DNA of 64,000 nucleotides from Shewanella sp. SR44-3 (lineage in GTDB: Bacteria; Pseudomonadota; Gammaproteobacteria; Enterobacterales; Shewanellaceae): positions 1-64,000 of the forward strand of contig NZ_JACJDV010000006.1 in assembly GCF_014163735.1 (NCBI RefSeq), given 5' to 3'. The translations under genes were made by a program, and so were the position numbers. The notes beneath the pieces were generated by a model. It did no database searches. It saw nothing but the letters and a program-made list of their open reading frames with translations, and was not told the DNA's origin. Shown one piece after another: positions 46,340 through 54,406 of this stretch. Every line of letters starts with the position of its first letter. Position 1 is the stretch's first letter.

Positions 46340-47272
46340 ATGAGCGCACAATTGCAACCAATTACACTTCAGCCAGAGCAACTTCCACAGGAGTTGTTGT
46401 TAACCTTAGATAAGGCGCTGCTAACATCCAAGCATTCTGGATGGGCTTGGTCACTGGCTAGACATAACCGCCGAGTATGCTCGGGGTCGGGCATGTTTGG
46501 TTACCCAGCCTCCCAGCTAACTCACATGATGGAAAGCCATACTCAGGCCACTGCCCTGTATTTATCGGCGCCATTGCACTGTGGTTTTATTACCTTAGAT
46601 GAATTGCTCCCCAGCCTGAAGGCGGCAGGTATTCGCGAAGTTAATCTTCCGAGCATAGACAATGCTTGGTGGATTTTTGGTAAAGCGGAAGATAAGAGTG
46701 TCGAATCCGGCATTGTCATCAATTACTTCCCAATCAATCACATCGCCAGCCAAGTCTATTATGGCCCCTATACAGTTAAAACGAAGAACCGCCCCTGGAT
46801 AACCTGCATAACGGCAACCAATATGCGAGGTGGTCATGTTGATATGCAGGTTTTTAATAAAGATTTTGGTTTCAAGCAACGCATAAGACAAAGCGTAATG
46901 AGCTGCCATGCCGTCATCACAGATAGCAGTGTCAGTAGTAAAACTTACCAAGGGATGCGTAATTCGGCGGGCTGCGAGTTGCTGCTACATGAATACCAAG
47001 ATGAGGCCAGTCTACGGGCATTTCTTGCAAATTTAGCAACAATGCAGCTGTCGACTGCTGTGGTCATTGCCAATTACACCACTTGCATGCAATTACAGCA
47101 ATCAGGCTTAGTCGATGAGTTTCTACTTAGCTATCAATTGCTGGATAGCCCTGACATTGAGCCGACGCCATCGACTCAATCCACCCTAGCTAACCTAGCT
47201 GAATGGACAGTCGTTGATAGCCACTTGTTGTCTCTGGGTGTGCAAGTGGAATTAATAAAAAAACCTTTTTGA
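46340..47272 (+). CDS. RibD-like two-domain protein with a degraded deaminase site
   Basis: 310 residues resembling RibD (riboflavin deaminase-reductase). In the N-terminal part the HAE motif is HTQ (67-69) and the PCxHxGRTPPC zinc loop is reduced to APLHCGFITLDE, so the catalytic Glu and zinc cysteines are gone. The C-terminal part (about 150-300) follows the DHFR-like reductase fold (RPWITCITA; VVIANYTT in place of the EGG motif; SGLVDEFLL). It is unlikely to make riboflavin. A pyridine-nucleotide-dependent tailoring reductase or a non-catalytic role is possible. GGTGGG precedes the ATG. It begins the rightward unit with the exporter genes. Confidence 0.55.
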   Translation: MSAQLQPITLQPEQLPQELLLTLDKALLTSKHSGWAWSLARHNRRVCSGSGMFGYPASQLTHMMESHTQATALYLSAPLHCGFITLDELLPSLKAAGIREVNLPSIDNAWWIFGKAEDKSVESGIVINYFPINHIASQVYYGPYTVKTKNRPWITCITATNMRGGHVDMQVFNKDFGFKQRIRQSVMSCHAVITDSSVSSKTYQGMRNSAGCELLLHEYQDEASLRAFLANLATMQLSTAVVIANYTTCMQLQQSGLVDEFLLSYQLLDSPDIEPTPSTQSTLANLAEWTVVDSHLLSLGVQVELIKKPF

Positions 47273-47308
47273 GCTGTGTCAGATTAATTTTTATATTTGG
47301 AGAGAAAC

Positions 47309-48565
47309 ATGGACAGAATCATCACTCAACGCCGTTCACCCAAGCTTAAGAAGCTGGCTGCCACCGCAGTATTGACGTTAACTATTGCTTCGGCGGCTTA
47401 TGCCATTACAGCATCAAACACTGACACCATTTCGCAACGTACTGCACTAGGCACCATTAGCGTATCTAAAGTGAAAACGGGACTCTTTGAAGACAGTTTA
47501 CGCCTGCGCGGCAATATCAGGCCCAAGACGACCATATTTTTAGATGCCATTAGCGGCGGCCGTATCGATGAAAAATTGGTGGAGCAAGGCGAGTTCGTCA
47601 CAGCAGGCCAACCTTTGGTCGCACTGTCCAACAGTTCGCTGCAATTAGATGTGATAAGCCGCGAAGCACAAATTACTGAGCAATTGAATTTTCTAAGAAA
47701 TACTCAAATGACCATGGAAACCAACAAGCTCAATCTAAAGCGAGATTTACTAGAACTCGAGCATCAAATCAGTCAACTGACTCGCAAGCTAAAACAGGCA
47801 ACCGCCTTGAGTAAGCGGGATCTTATCCCAAAAGATGATCTGTTAAACCTGCAAGACGAACTTAGATATTATCAGAATCGCCGCGAGCTCACGTTGGAGC
47901 GGCAACAGGCGGAAAACCTTATTCGCCAAGCGCAAATTACCCAGCTGGAAGACAGCGCTAAGATGCTCAACACTAATTTAGACTTTGCCCGTAAGAATCT
48001 TGAAAACTTATTGGTGCGTGCTCCCGTTGCCGGTTACCTCAGCGACTTGGATGTAGCCGTTGGCGAATCTAAGAGCCAAGGGGCCAGATTAGGTCAAATT
48101 GATCTGCCAGGGGAATACAAATTGGCGGTAGAAGTGGATGAGTATTACCTCAACCAAGTGGAGCTCGGCATGCTGACCGATGTGCATTTTAATAACCAGG
48201 TCATACGCTCCAGCATCAGTAAAATTGATAGCAGGGTCAATGCGTCGCGATTTCTTATCGAGGTGGACCTTCCCAATAACCTTGAAGGCATCAAGCGGGG
48301 TCAAAGCTTAGATTTGGATCTCATTCTCAGCGACCCACAAAGTCACTCGACCCTATTAGAAAAAGGCGCCTTCTTCAATACCACTGGAGGACATTGGGTC
48401 TTTGTGGTCAATGAAGATAACTCTAAAGCCTATCGCAGACCCGTAAAGTTGGGTAAGAAGAACGGCGCCGTATATCAGGTACTAGAAGGTTTAGAACCCA
48501 AGGATAAGGTCATCATCTCCAGCTACAGCAACTTCGACAATGCCGACGAACTCATACTCAACTAA
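47309..48565 (+). CDS. Membrane fusion protein of an ABC exporter (HlyD/MacA type)
   Basis: 418 residues. One N-terminal membrane anchor (about 14-35), a biotinyl-lipoyl-like half (GRIDEKLVEQGEFVTAGQPL), a long coiled coil (about 120-210, QITEQLNFLRNTQM and on), the second lipoyl half (VRAPVAGYLSDLDVAVGE) and beta-barrel domains. It bridges an inner-membrane ABC transporter to an outer-membrane channel, probably a TolC encoded elsewhere. The ATG at 47309 has GGAGAG upstream; the frame also opens at a TTG 12 bp earlier. Confidence 0.9.
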   Translation: MDRIITQRRSPKLKKLAATAVLTLTIASAAYAITASNTDTISQRTALGTISVSKVKTGLFEDSLRLRGNIRPKTTIFLDAISGGRIDEKLVEQGEFVTAGQPLVALSNSSLQLDVISREAQITEQLNFLRNTQMTMETNKLNLKRDLLELEHQISQLTRKLKQATALSKRDLIPKDDLLNLQDELRYYQNRRELTLERQQAENLIRQAQITQLEDSAKMLNTNLDFARKNLENLLVRAPVAGYLSDLDVAVGESKSQGARLGQIDLPGEYKLAVEVDEYYLNQVELGMLTDVHFNNQVIRSSISKIDSRVNASRFLIEVDLPNNLEGIKRGQSLDLDLILSDPQSHSTLLEKGAFFNTTGGHWVFVVNEDNSKAYRRPVKLGKKNGAVYQVLEGLEPKDKVIISSYSNFDNADELILN

Positions 48566-48582
48566 ATTTTAAGGGAATAAAC

Positions 48583-49284
48583 ATGATCACACTAACAAAT
48601 ATTCACAAGTCATTTCGCACCCATGATGTTGAAACCTTGGCATTGGATGCCCTAAATCTCACAGTAAATCAAGGTGATTTCATTTCCATCATGGGCCCGT
48701 CAGGCTGCGGAAAATCGACCCTATTGTCCATTTTAGGCATGCTCGACTCCTGTGATAGTGGCCAATATCAGTTTATGGAGCAGAATATAGAAGGCTATTC
48801 TGAGAACCAGCTGGCTAAGCTGCGTAGCCGAAATCTTGGTTATATTTTTCAATCTTTTAATTTGGTCGACGACCTGACTGTGTCACAAAACATTGAGCTG
48901 CCCTTGCTTTACAATAAAGTGAATAAGCAACAGCGAGTAGAACGCGTTAAGTCCATTATGGAAAAACTTAACATCAGCCACAGAGCCAATCACCTTCCGC
49001 AGCAGCTTTCTGGTGGTCAACAACAAAGGGTCGCCATAGCCAGAGCCTTAGTCATCTCACCAAAGCTTATCCTTGCCGATGAACCTACCGGCAACCTGGA
49101 TTCAGAAAATGGTCGCGATGTGATGAATTTGCTCACAGAACTCAATCAGCAAGGCACCAGCATAGTCATGGTCACCCACTCAGAAAGCGATGCCCAATAC
49201 GGCAACAGGATTGTTCATCTTCTCGATGGCAAGGTGGTATCAAGAGAACCTAAGGCCGTGTTGAGCGAGGTGAAGTATGCTTAA
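48583..49284 (+). CDS. ABC exporter ATPase (MacB/LolD type)
   Basis: 233 residues. Walker [10 protein letters not shown] (about 40-48), Q-loop [11 protein letters not shown], signature [15 protein letters not shown], Walker [13 protein letters not shown]. It belongs to the family that powers MacB-like mechanotransmission exporters. AAGGGAAT precedes the start; the 3' end overlaps the permease gene by 8 bp. Confidence 0.93.
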   Translation: MITLTNIHKSFRTHDVETLALDALNLTVNQGDFISIMGPSGCGKSTLLSILGMLDSCDSGQYQFMEQNIEGYSENQLAKLRSRNLGYIFQSFNLVDDLTVSQNIELPLLYNKVNKQQRVERVKSIMEKLNISHRANHLPQQLSGGQQQRVAIARALVISPKLILADEPTGNLDSENGRDVMNLLTELNQQGTSIVMVTHSESDAQYGNRIVHLLDGKVVSREPKAVLSEVKYA

Positions 49285-51694
49285 TAACTATTTATTGACT
49301 GCGCTACGTTCCATGTTGCGCCAGAAAAGCCACAGCCTGATGAATATAATGGGGCTTTCTATCGGTTTGGCTGCCGCGATATTGATAGCCCTGTATGTGA
49401 ATTACCATCAGTCGTTCGACAAGTTTCAGCCTGAGCCCACCAGCAGCTATCGATTGCAGCAACAATGGCCCAGCATGGGACTGCATGCTCCCTTGGTAAG
49501 CAGCGCTTTTAATAGCGAGCTGAGTAAAATTAACGGCGTAGAATTAGTATTCAATCTGTTCGATTTATCCAAACAAATTGATTCTGCAGTGGAATATCAA
49601 GGTGAAAAATTACATTTAAGCAGTTTATTTGCCGCATCCGACAATATTGAACAGCTCATGCTGTTACCCACAGTGGCCGGCGACTTACAACAAGCCTTGA
49701 CGGCCCCCTACCAATTAGCCCTGTCCGTTAAAGAAGCCCAGCGTCTGTTCGGCCGCAGTGATGTCATAGGCAAAAGCTTACAGAGTCAGGATGCAAGCTG
49801 GACTGTAGCAGCTATTTTTGAAAATCTGCCAGATAACACCCACTTTCATTTCGATGCATTAACCTCGGCAAACCCAGCTATCATAGGGACCCCAAGTATG
49901 GGTGCCAACAATAGTTATACTTATGTTCGCCTTGCTAACAGCGCAAATGTTGATGAAATCAGCAAAACATTAACCAGCCTCTACAATAATCTGGCCTACT
50001 CGGGTCAAGACATGGTGCGAGTCGAGCTGCAGCGACTGGACAAAATCCATTTAAACGCCCAGTCACAGTTCGAAATGAAAATGAACGGCTCTCAATTCAC
50101 TGTCACTGTGTGTACTGGCCTAAGCCTGCTCTTGATTGGCATTGCCATGATAAACTTTATCAATATGAGCACAGCTCAGGCGGGTAGGCGAGCTCAGGAA
50201 GTCGGCGTCAAAAAAGCCATGGGAGCCAGCCAGTTCCAGCTTATTAGTCAGTTCCTGTTTGAATCGACCCTGCTTTCATTTATCTCAGTGATGATAGCCA
50301 CCCTATTAGTTCAGCTAACCTTACCTTGGTTTAATAACCTTACCGAAAGCCATCTTAGTCTTACAGCCAGTGTAGATAGCTTGTTAGTCTTGGCCTTTTT
50401 AACCTTAATCATAGGCATCACAGCCGGTCTCTACCCCGCGCTATTTATGTCATCATTTAGCGCAAAACGAGTATTGAGTGGCGATCTACAAAGAGGAAAA
50501 ACGGCAGTGCTTATCCGTAAATCACTGCTCACACTGCAGGCGGCACTGTCGGTAGGCTTAATTGTCGCCGCCGCGATACTGTTCCAGCAATTGGATTACC
50601 TTAAACAATTGCCCGTAGGCTATGAGCGGACTCAACGAATTGAAATATCAGCGATTGCTGCAGACATGCTGTTCGAGAAGAGTAATAACGCCATCGTCTC
50701 TCGACTGTCTCGAATTGAGGGAGTCTCTGACATTGGTTTCAGTGACGCTTCGCTGACCGACACCACTAACACTTCCACTAAACTGCTATGGCCAGGTGCC
50801 GATGCCGACTCCCCTTTCTTACCCTTTATTGGTAGCGGATATGGCATAGTCAAAGCTCAAGGGCTTAAGTTATTGGCGGGGCGTGATTTTTCCGAAAAAT
50901 ACGGCAGCGACTGGTATCAAGAAGATGCTCAAGGACAAGGCTTTGCCGGCATCATAGTCACTGAATCTATCATCAAAATGTCTGGACTAACGGATCCTCA
51001 GCAAGCGATTGGTAAGATTTGGCAATTCAAGACAGGCAAAGAAGACAGTGATAAGTTTGATGTGAAAATCGTTGGTGTCGTGGCAGACATTCAGGTGGGT
51101 TCAGCTCGCAACAGCTTGTCTCCCTTGCTGTTCATCTGTGGCTTAAGCTGGATGTCAGAGGCCAATATAGTGGCAACTATCACTCAAGATCAACTTCCAC
51201 TGACCTTAAACCGCATTAAAACAGAGCTAGCTCAGCAGACTGGCAATGACGAATTTACCATTAGCCTAGTGGAAGAAAACTATCGCCAACTGTACAGTGA
51301 TGATCGAAGGGTAGCGAATTTTGTACTGATTTTCTGTGGGCTTGCGGTTTTCCTTACCTGCGTAGGTATATTTGGGCTGTCATCCTACAGCGCCCAATGT
51401 AGAGCCAAAGAAATGTCTATTCGCAAGGTCTTAGGAGCCACTAAGTTGGACTTGATTAATCTATTAGCCAAAGAGTACCTGTGGCTACTGGCTGTCAGTA
51501 TCTTTTTGGCGGTACCGGCTACCTATTACTTATTAGGCCAATGGCTTAACGGTTTTAATGAGCGTATTACTCAGCCACTCTCGGCTTATGTCGCGGCAGC
51601 TGCGCTGGTAAGCCTGATAACTTGGCTCACTGTCGCTTCGCACGGCATTAAATCAGCCAGTGAACGGCCGGCGAAAATATTAAAAGCCGAATAA
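49277..51694 (+). CDS. ABC exporter permease, FtsX/MacB fold
   Basis: 805 residues: an N-terminal helix (about 19-41), a large periplasmic MacB-like domain (about 45-270), helices near 275-295, 325-350 and 365-385, a second periplasmic domain (450-660) and three C-terminal helices (about 680-790). EVGVKKAMGASQFQLISQFL and EMSIRKVLGATKLDLINLLA are the paired FtsX coupling helices. This duplicated architecture is found in exporters of peptides and lipoproteins. With the preceding genes it makes a tripartite pump; its cargo could be the lanthipeptide or related self-protection. Confidence 0.9.
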   Translation: MLNNYLLTALRSMLRQKSHSLMNIMGLSIGLAAAILIALYVNYHQSFDKFQPEPTSSYRLQQQWPSMGLHAPLVSSAFNSELSKINGVELVFNLFDLSKQIDSAVEYQGEKLHLSSLFAASDNIEQLMLLPTVAGDLQQALTAPYQLALSVKEAQRLFGRSDVIGKSLQSQDASWTVAAIFENLPDNTHFHFDALTSANPAIIGTPSMGANNSYTYVRLANSANVDEISKTLTSLYNNLAYSGQDMVRVELQRLDKIHLNAQSQFEMKMNGSQFTVTVCTGLSLLLIGIAMINFINMSTAQAGRRAQEVGVKKAMGASQFQLISQFLFESTLLSFISVMIATLLVQLTLPWFNNLTESHLSLTASVDSLLVLAFLTLIIGITAGLYPALFMSSFSAKRVLSGDLQRGKTAVLIRKSLLTLQAALSVGLIVAAAILFQQLDYLKQLPVGYERTQRIEISAIAADMLFEKSNNAIVSRLSRIEGVSDIGFSDASLTDTTNTSTKLLWPGADADSPFLPFIGSGYGIVKAQGLKLLAGRDFSEKYGSDWYQEDAQGQGFAGIIVTESIIKMSGLTDPQQAIGKIWQFKTGKEDSDKFDVKIVGVVADIQVGSARNSLSPLLFICGLSWMSEANIVATITQDQLPLTLNRIKTELAQQTGNDEFTISLVEENYRQLYSDDRRVANFVLIFCGLAVFLTCVGIFGLSSYSAQCRAKEMSIRKVLGATKLDLINLLAKEYLWLLAVSIFLAVPATYYLLGQWLNGFNERITQPLSAYVAAAALVSLITWLTVASHGIKSASERPAKILKAE

Positions 51695-51719
51695 AAATTC
51701 GCGATAACACAAGTTAAGC

Positions 51720-51748
51720 ATGGCTCCCAACTCGGGAGCCATTTTTTT
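51720..51748 (+). terminator. Terminator of the exporter operon
   Basis: ATGGCTCCC-AACTC-GGGAGCCAT followed by TTTTTT, 26 bp after the permease stop. Confidence 0.92.
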
Positions 51749-51894
51749 ATGTCCATCTCCCACTCCCGCCAGCTAACCTCCTAAGCGGTTAATCTGAAAG
51801 TGTGGTTTTCAAGCTTACTGAGACTCACAAAGCGCCTATTTAGAGGTTTAGCATTTGATTTCACCTAGGAGCTTAACAGGCGGCTTGCTGTTTA

Positions 51895-51923
51895 TTGCTA
51901 ACAGGAGTAGATTACCCTATAGT
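51895..51923 (+). promoter_or_regulatory. Probable luxR promoter
   Basis: TTGCTA (51895-51900), 17-bp spacer, TATAGT (51918-51923), 36 bp before the chosen start. No lux box is seen here, so luxR may be expressed without autoinduction. Confidence 0.5.
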
Positions 51924-51958
51924 TTTGCAACATATCATTAACAATGGGTGGTTTTGTC

Positions 51959-52696
51959 ATGGATAGTAAGATCTTCTTGCAGCTGGTGCAGAACCTGGAG
52001 CTGCTCAAATCAGCGGATCAATTAAAAACTGCCTGTGAAGAGTTTTGCCAACTTCTGGACGTTCCATTTTACTTAATGGGGATAGTTTCCCAAGATTCCC
52101 TATACGCACCTAAAATGAATGTGTTGAGTAATTACCCTGAAGAATGGATGGACATTTATTTCAAGCAAGAAAAGCATAAGAATGACCCGGTTGTCACCTA
52201 TATGATGAACAAGCATGCGCCAGTTCAATGGAGTCAGCTAGTGCAGCTCGGCAAGTTCAATGATGCCAACAGCCAAGCGTTAATGGAGGAAGCAAAAAGC
52301 TATGGCCTTAAAAATGGCCTAAGCATACCCATACGTTCGACCTCTGGGGAATTTGCTGTGTTCAGCCTCGCCATAGATGATGATACCGAACAAGGCAGTG
52401 ACAAGCTGAATCAGGTATTACCCTTCGCTCATACTTTTGGGGTTAACTTGTTCGAGCGTCAGCTCGCCTTGATAACCTCAGAAACTTGTGAGTCCAATCT
52501 AACGAGCCGCGAGAAAGAATGCCTTTTTTGGGCCTGTGAAGGTAAAACAGCGTGGGAGATTTGTCAGATTATCAATATCACAGAACGTACTGTGCTATTC
52601 CATTTAAACAATGTCACTAAAAAACTAGGGGCTACCAACCGTCAGCATGCTGTGTCTTTAGCCATGCGCTACGGTATGATAACCCCCAATGTCTAA
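51959..52696 (+). CDS. luxR: LuxR-family quorum-sensing regulator
   Basis: 245 residues. The autoinducer-binding domain (about 15-165) has the residues that hold AHL in TraR: W63, Y67, D76, P77 and W91 (TraR W57, Y61, D70, P71, W85). The C-terminal GerE helix-turn-helix (about 182-245) reads LTSREKECLFWACEGKTAWE and continues to LGATNRQHAVSLAM. So it can bind ligand and is not a degenerate solo. ATG 51959 has GGGTGG 7 bp upstream; an ATG at 51944 is also in frame. It is separated from luxI by the exporter operon. Confidence 0.92.
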   Translation: MDSKIFLQLVQNLELLKSADQLKTACEEFCQLLDVPFYLMGIVSQDSLYAPKMNVLSNYPEEWMDIYFKQEKHKNDPVVTYMMNKHAPVQWSQLVQLGKFNDANSQALMEEAKSYGLKNGLSIPIRSTSGEFAVFSLAIDDDTEQGSDKLNQVLPFAHTFGVNLFERQLALITSETCESNLTSREKECLFWACEGKTAWEICQIINITERTVLFHLNNVTKKLGATNRQHAVSLAMRYGMITPNV

Positions 52697-52744
52697 TTTG
52701 TATCATGTGATGATGTAAAAATCAGTCTCTCTATTTTTCTTGTG

Positions 52745-52772
52745 GAAAAATGGGGTTACTAAGCCATTTTTC
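52745..52772. terminator. Hairpin between convergent luxR and exporter genes
   Basis: GAAAAATGG pairs with CCATTTTTC around a 10-nt loop, midway between the two convergent stops. AT-rich stem without a long T-run, so it is a weak terminator candidate. Confidence 0.4.
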
Positions 52773-52787
52773 GAAACAAGACTAGCA

Positions 52788-54386
52788 CTAGCTTTTCATT
52801 GCCGCAAAGGTGATGCCGCCATTACCTATGATATTAATACTGCTATCAAACATCTCAGTAAATCGCTCGCCTTCATGCATGATCATCATCAGTGACGCGC
52901 CTTGTGTGAAGCGGTCTATAATTCCTAACACAGTCGCCTTACTCTTATCATCTATGTTAGCCAAAGGTTCATCGAACAAATAGGTTTTAGCCGGTTTCAG
53001 CAAGCACATGGCTATTTGGCATTTTTTCTTCTGTCCCTCAGACAAGTTATCGTATTTGGATTCGAGGCAAGGTTGTAAATTTAACTCTTCCACCAGATAA
53101 GACACTTTATCTTCACAGCCATATTTTGAACCTATGATGTTAAAGTTTTTCCCTATTGTGCCAGGCAATAAACCAAAGGGGTATAAAGAGGCACTCAAAT
53201 CATGCAGCTCTGGACCTGAGATACTGCCATTGTCTGGTACATAAAAACCGGCCAGCAAGTTGGCGAAGGTACTCTTTCCAGAGCCATTAGGCCCACTGAT
53301 CAACACGCGGCTCTGAGCACCGATTTCTAGGCTAGCATTATGGAAGATGGATTTTCCTTGGTGATCATATTCCATGTCTTTAAGTGAAAAACCTGACAAT
53401 ACTTCACGCTTGATAGAATGGGCACCATCTGACTCTGACTTAAAGGCTTTGTATCTTTCAATCAAGGTATTCAGCATCACCAAGCTTGGAATAATAGAAG
53501 TGATTTGTTCGACAGAGCGAGTCACCATAGAAAAGGCGCGGGTTAATGCAAACAAGGCGCCGATAGTCACTACCCCTGTGATGACTTGGTAACCTGCAAT
53601 GACGATGACGGATAACTCGGCGTAAGACAGGAATACCGCACTGATAGAGCGATACATGCTGGCATATTTCGCGCTCTGATAAGTTGCCTCTAGGGGCACT
53701 TTCAAACCTTGTTTAATTTCTTGTGTCGCCGTGTCATTAAGATCAAACAGTTTTACTAATTTAAAGCTGTCGATTACCGTCGTCAGTATGGATTTAAACT
53801 CGGCTTCTGACTCGTGCATTTTATTGGTTACTTCACCAATTTTATTGCTGAACTTATTCGCCAACAGATACAGCATGGGCACTATCACCACTAATGCCAA
53901 GGTCACTTGCCAGCTGATCCACAAGGCAACACCGACGCCAGAGATAGCAACCACAATACCCACTAACAGCGACAGGGACACATCAACCACGGCGGCCAGC
54001 TGTTTAGGCTCATCGTGCAGCCGAGAGATATAATAGCCCTTGCCATGATTATCAATTTTCTTGCAATCATGTTGATAATACACCGCCGTCAACTCAGCAC
54101 AGACTTGCTGTTGAACGGCATTTTTGATCTGCTGTCGCAACAAGGAAGTCCAGTAACTTAACCAACGCCCGCCTGTGGCTATCGCCGTCACGGTTAATGC
54201 TATGATGACAAATAAGCGTGTGTTCCCCTCAGTGATGGCATCAATCAGATACTTAAGCGCCAAGGGATCGAAGATGGTGAACACTATGGCCTGAAAGATA
54301 CTTAAACTGAATAACAGTCCCAGCTTCTTTTTCCAAGGCGCTAGCAGTTCAGCCACTATTTTTAAATTCTCTCTGTTAATCGACAT
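52788..54386 (-). CDS. lanT: Peptide ABC exporter, LanT-like without peptidase domain
   Basis: 532 residues, half-transporter: membrane domain with about six helices (1-300) fused to an ATPase with Walker A GPNGSGKST (about 365-373), signature LSEGQKKKCQIA and Walker B TYLFDEPLANID. There is no N-terminal C39 protease, so it cannot cut leaders itself. Likely exports the modified peptide, working as a dimer. ATG 54386 has AAGGGG upstream, 20 bp after the lanKC stop, so the two form one transcript. The name is a family-level label. Confidence 0.85.
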   Translation of the reverse strand: MSINRENLKIVAELLAPWKKKLGLLFSLSIFQAIVFTIFDPLALKYLIDAITEGNTRLFVIIALTVTAIATGGRWLSYWTSLLRQQIKNAVQQQVCAELTAVYYQHDCKKIDNHGKGYYISRLHDEPKQLAAVVDVSLSLLVGIVVAISGVGVALWISWQVTLALVVIVPMLYLLANKFSNKIGEVTNKMHESEAEFKSILTTVIDSFKLVKLFDLNDTATQEIKQGLKVPLEATYQSAKYASMYRSISAVFLSYAELSVIVIAGYQVITGVVTIGALFALTRAFSMVTRSVEQITSIIPSLVMLNTLIERYKAFKSESDGAHSIKREVLSGFSLKDMEYDHQGKSIFHNASLEIGAQSRVLISGPNGSGKSTFANLLAGFYVPDNGSISGPELHDLSASLYPFGLLPGTIGKNFNIIGSKYGCEDKVSYLVEELNLQPCLESKYDNLSEGQKKKCQIAMCLLKPAKTYLFDEPLANIDDKSKATVLGIIDRFTQGASLMMIMHEGERFTEMFDSSINIIGNGGITFAAMKS

Positions 54387-54406
54387 AGTGTACCCCTTAA
54401 TATGAC

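Noticed and set aside
46595-46951. 118-codon minus-strand frame inside the RibD-like gene
   Set aside because: Shadow frame without ribosome binding site; the plus-strand gene has a good start and a recognisable fold.
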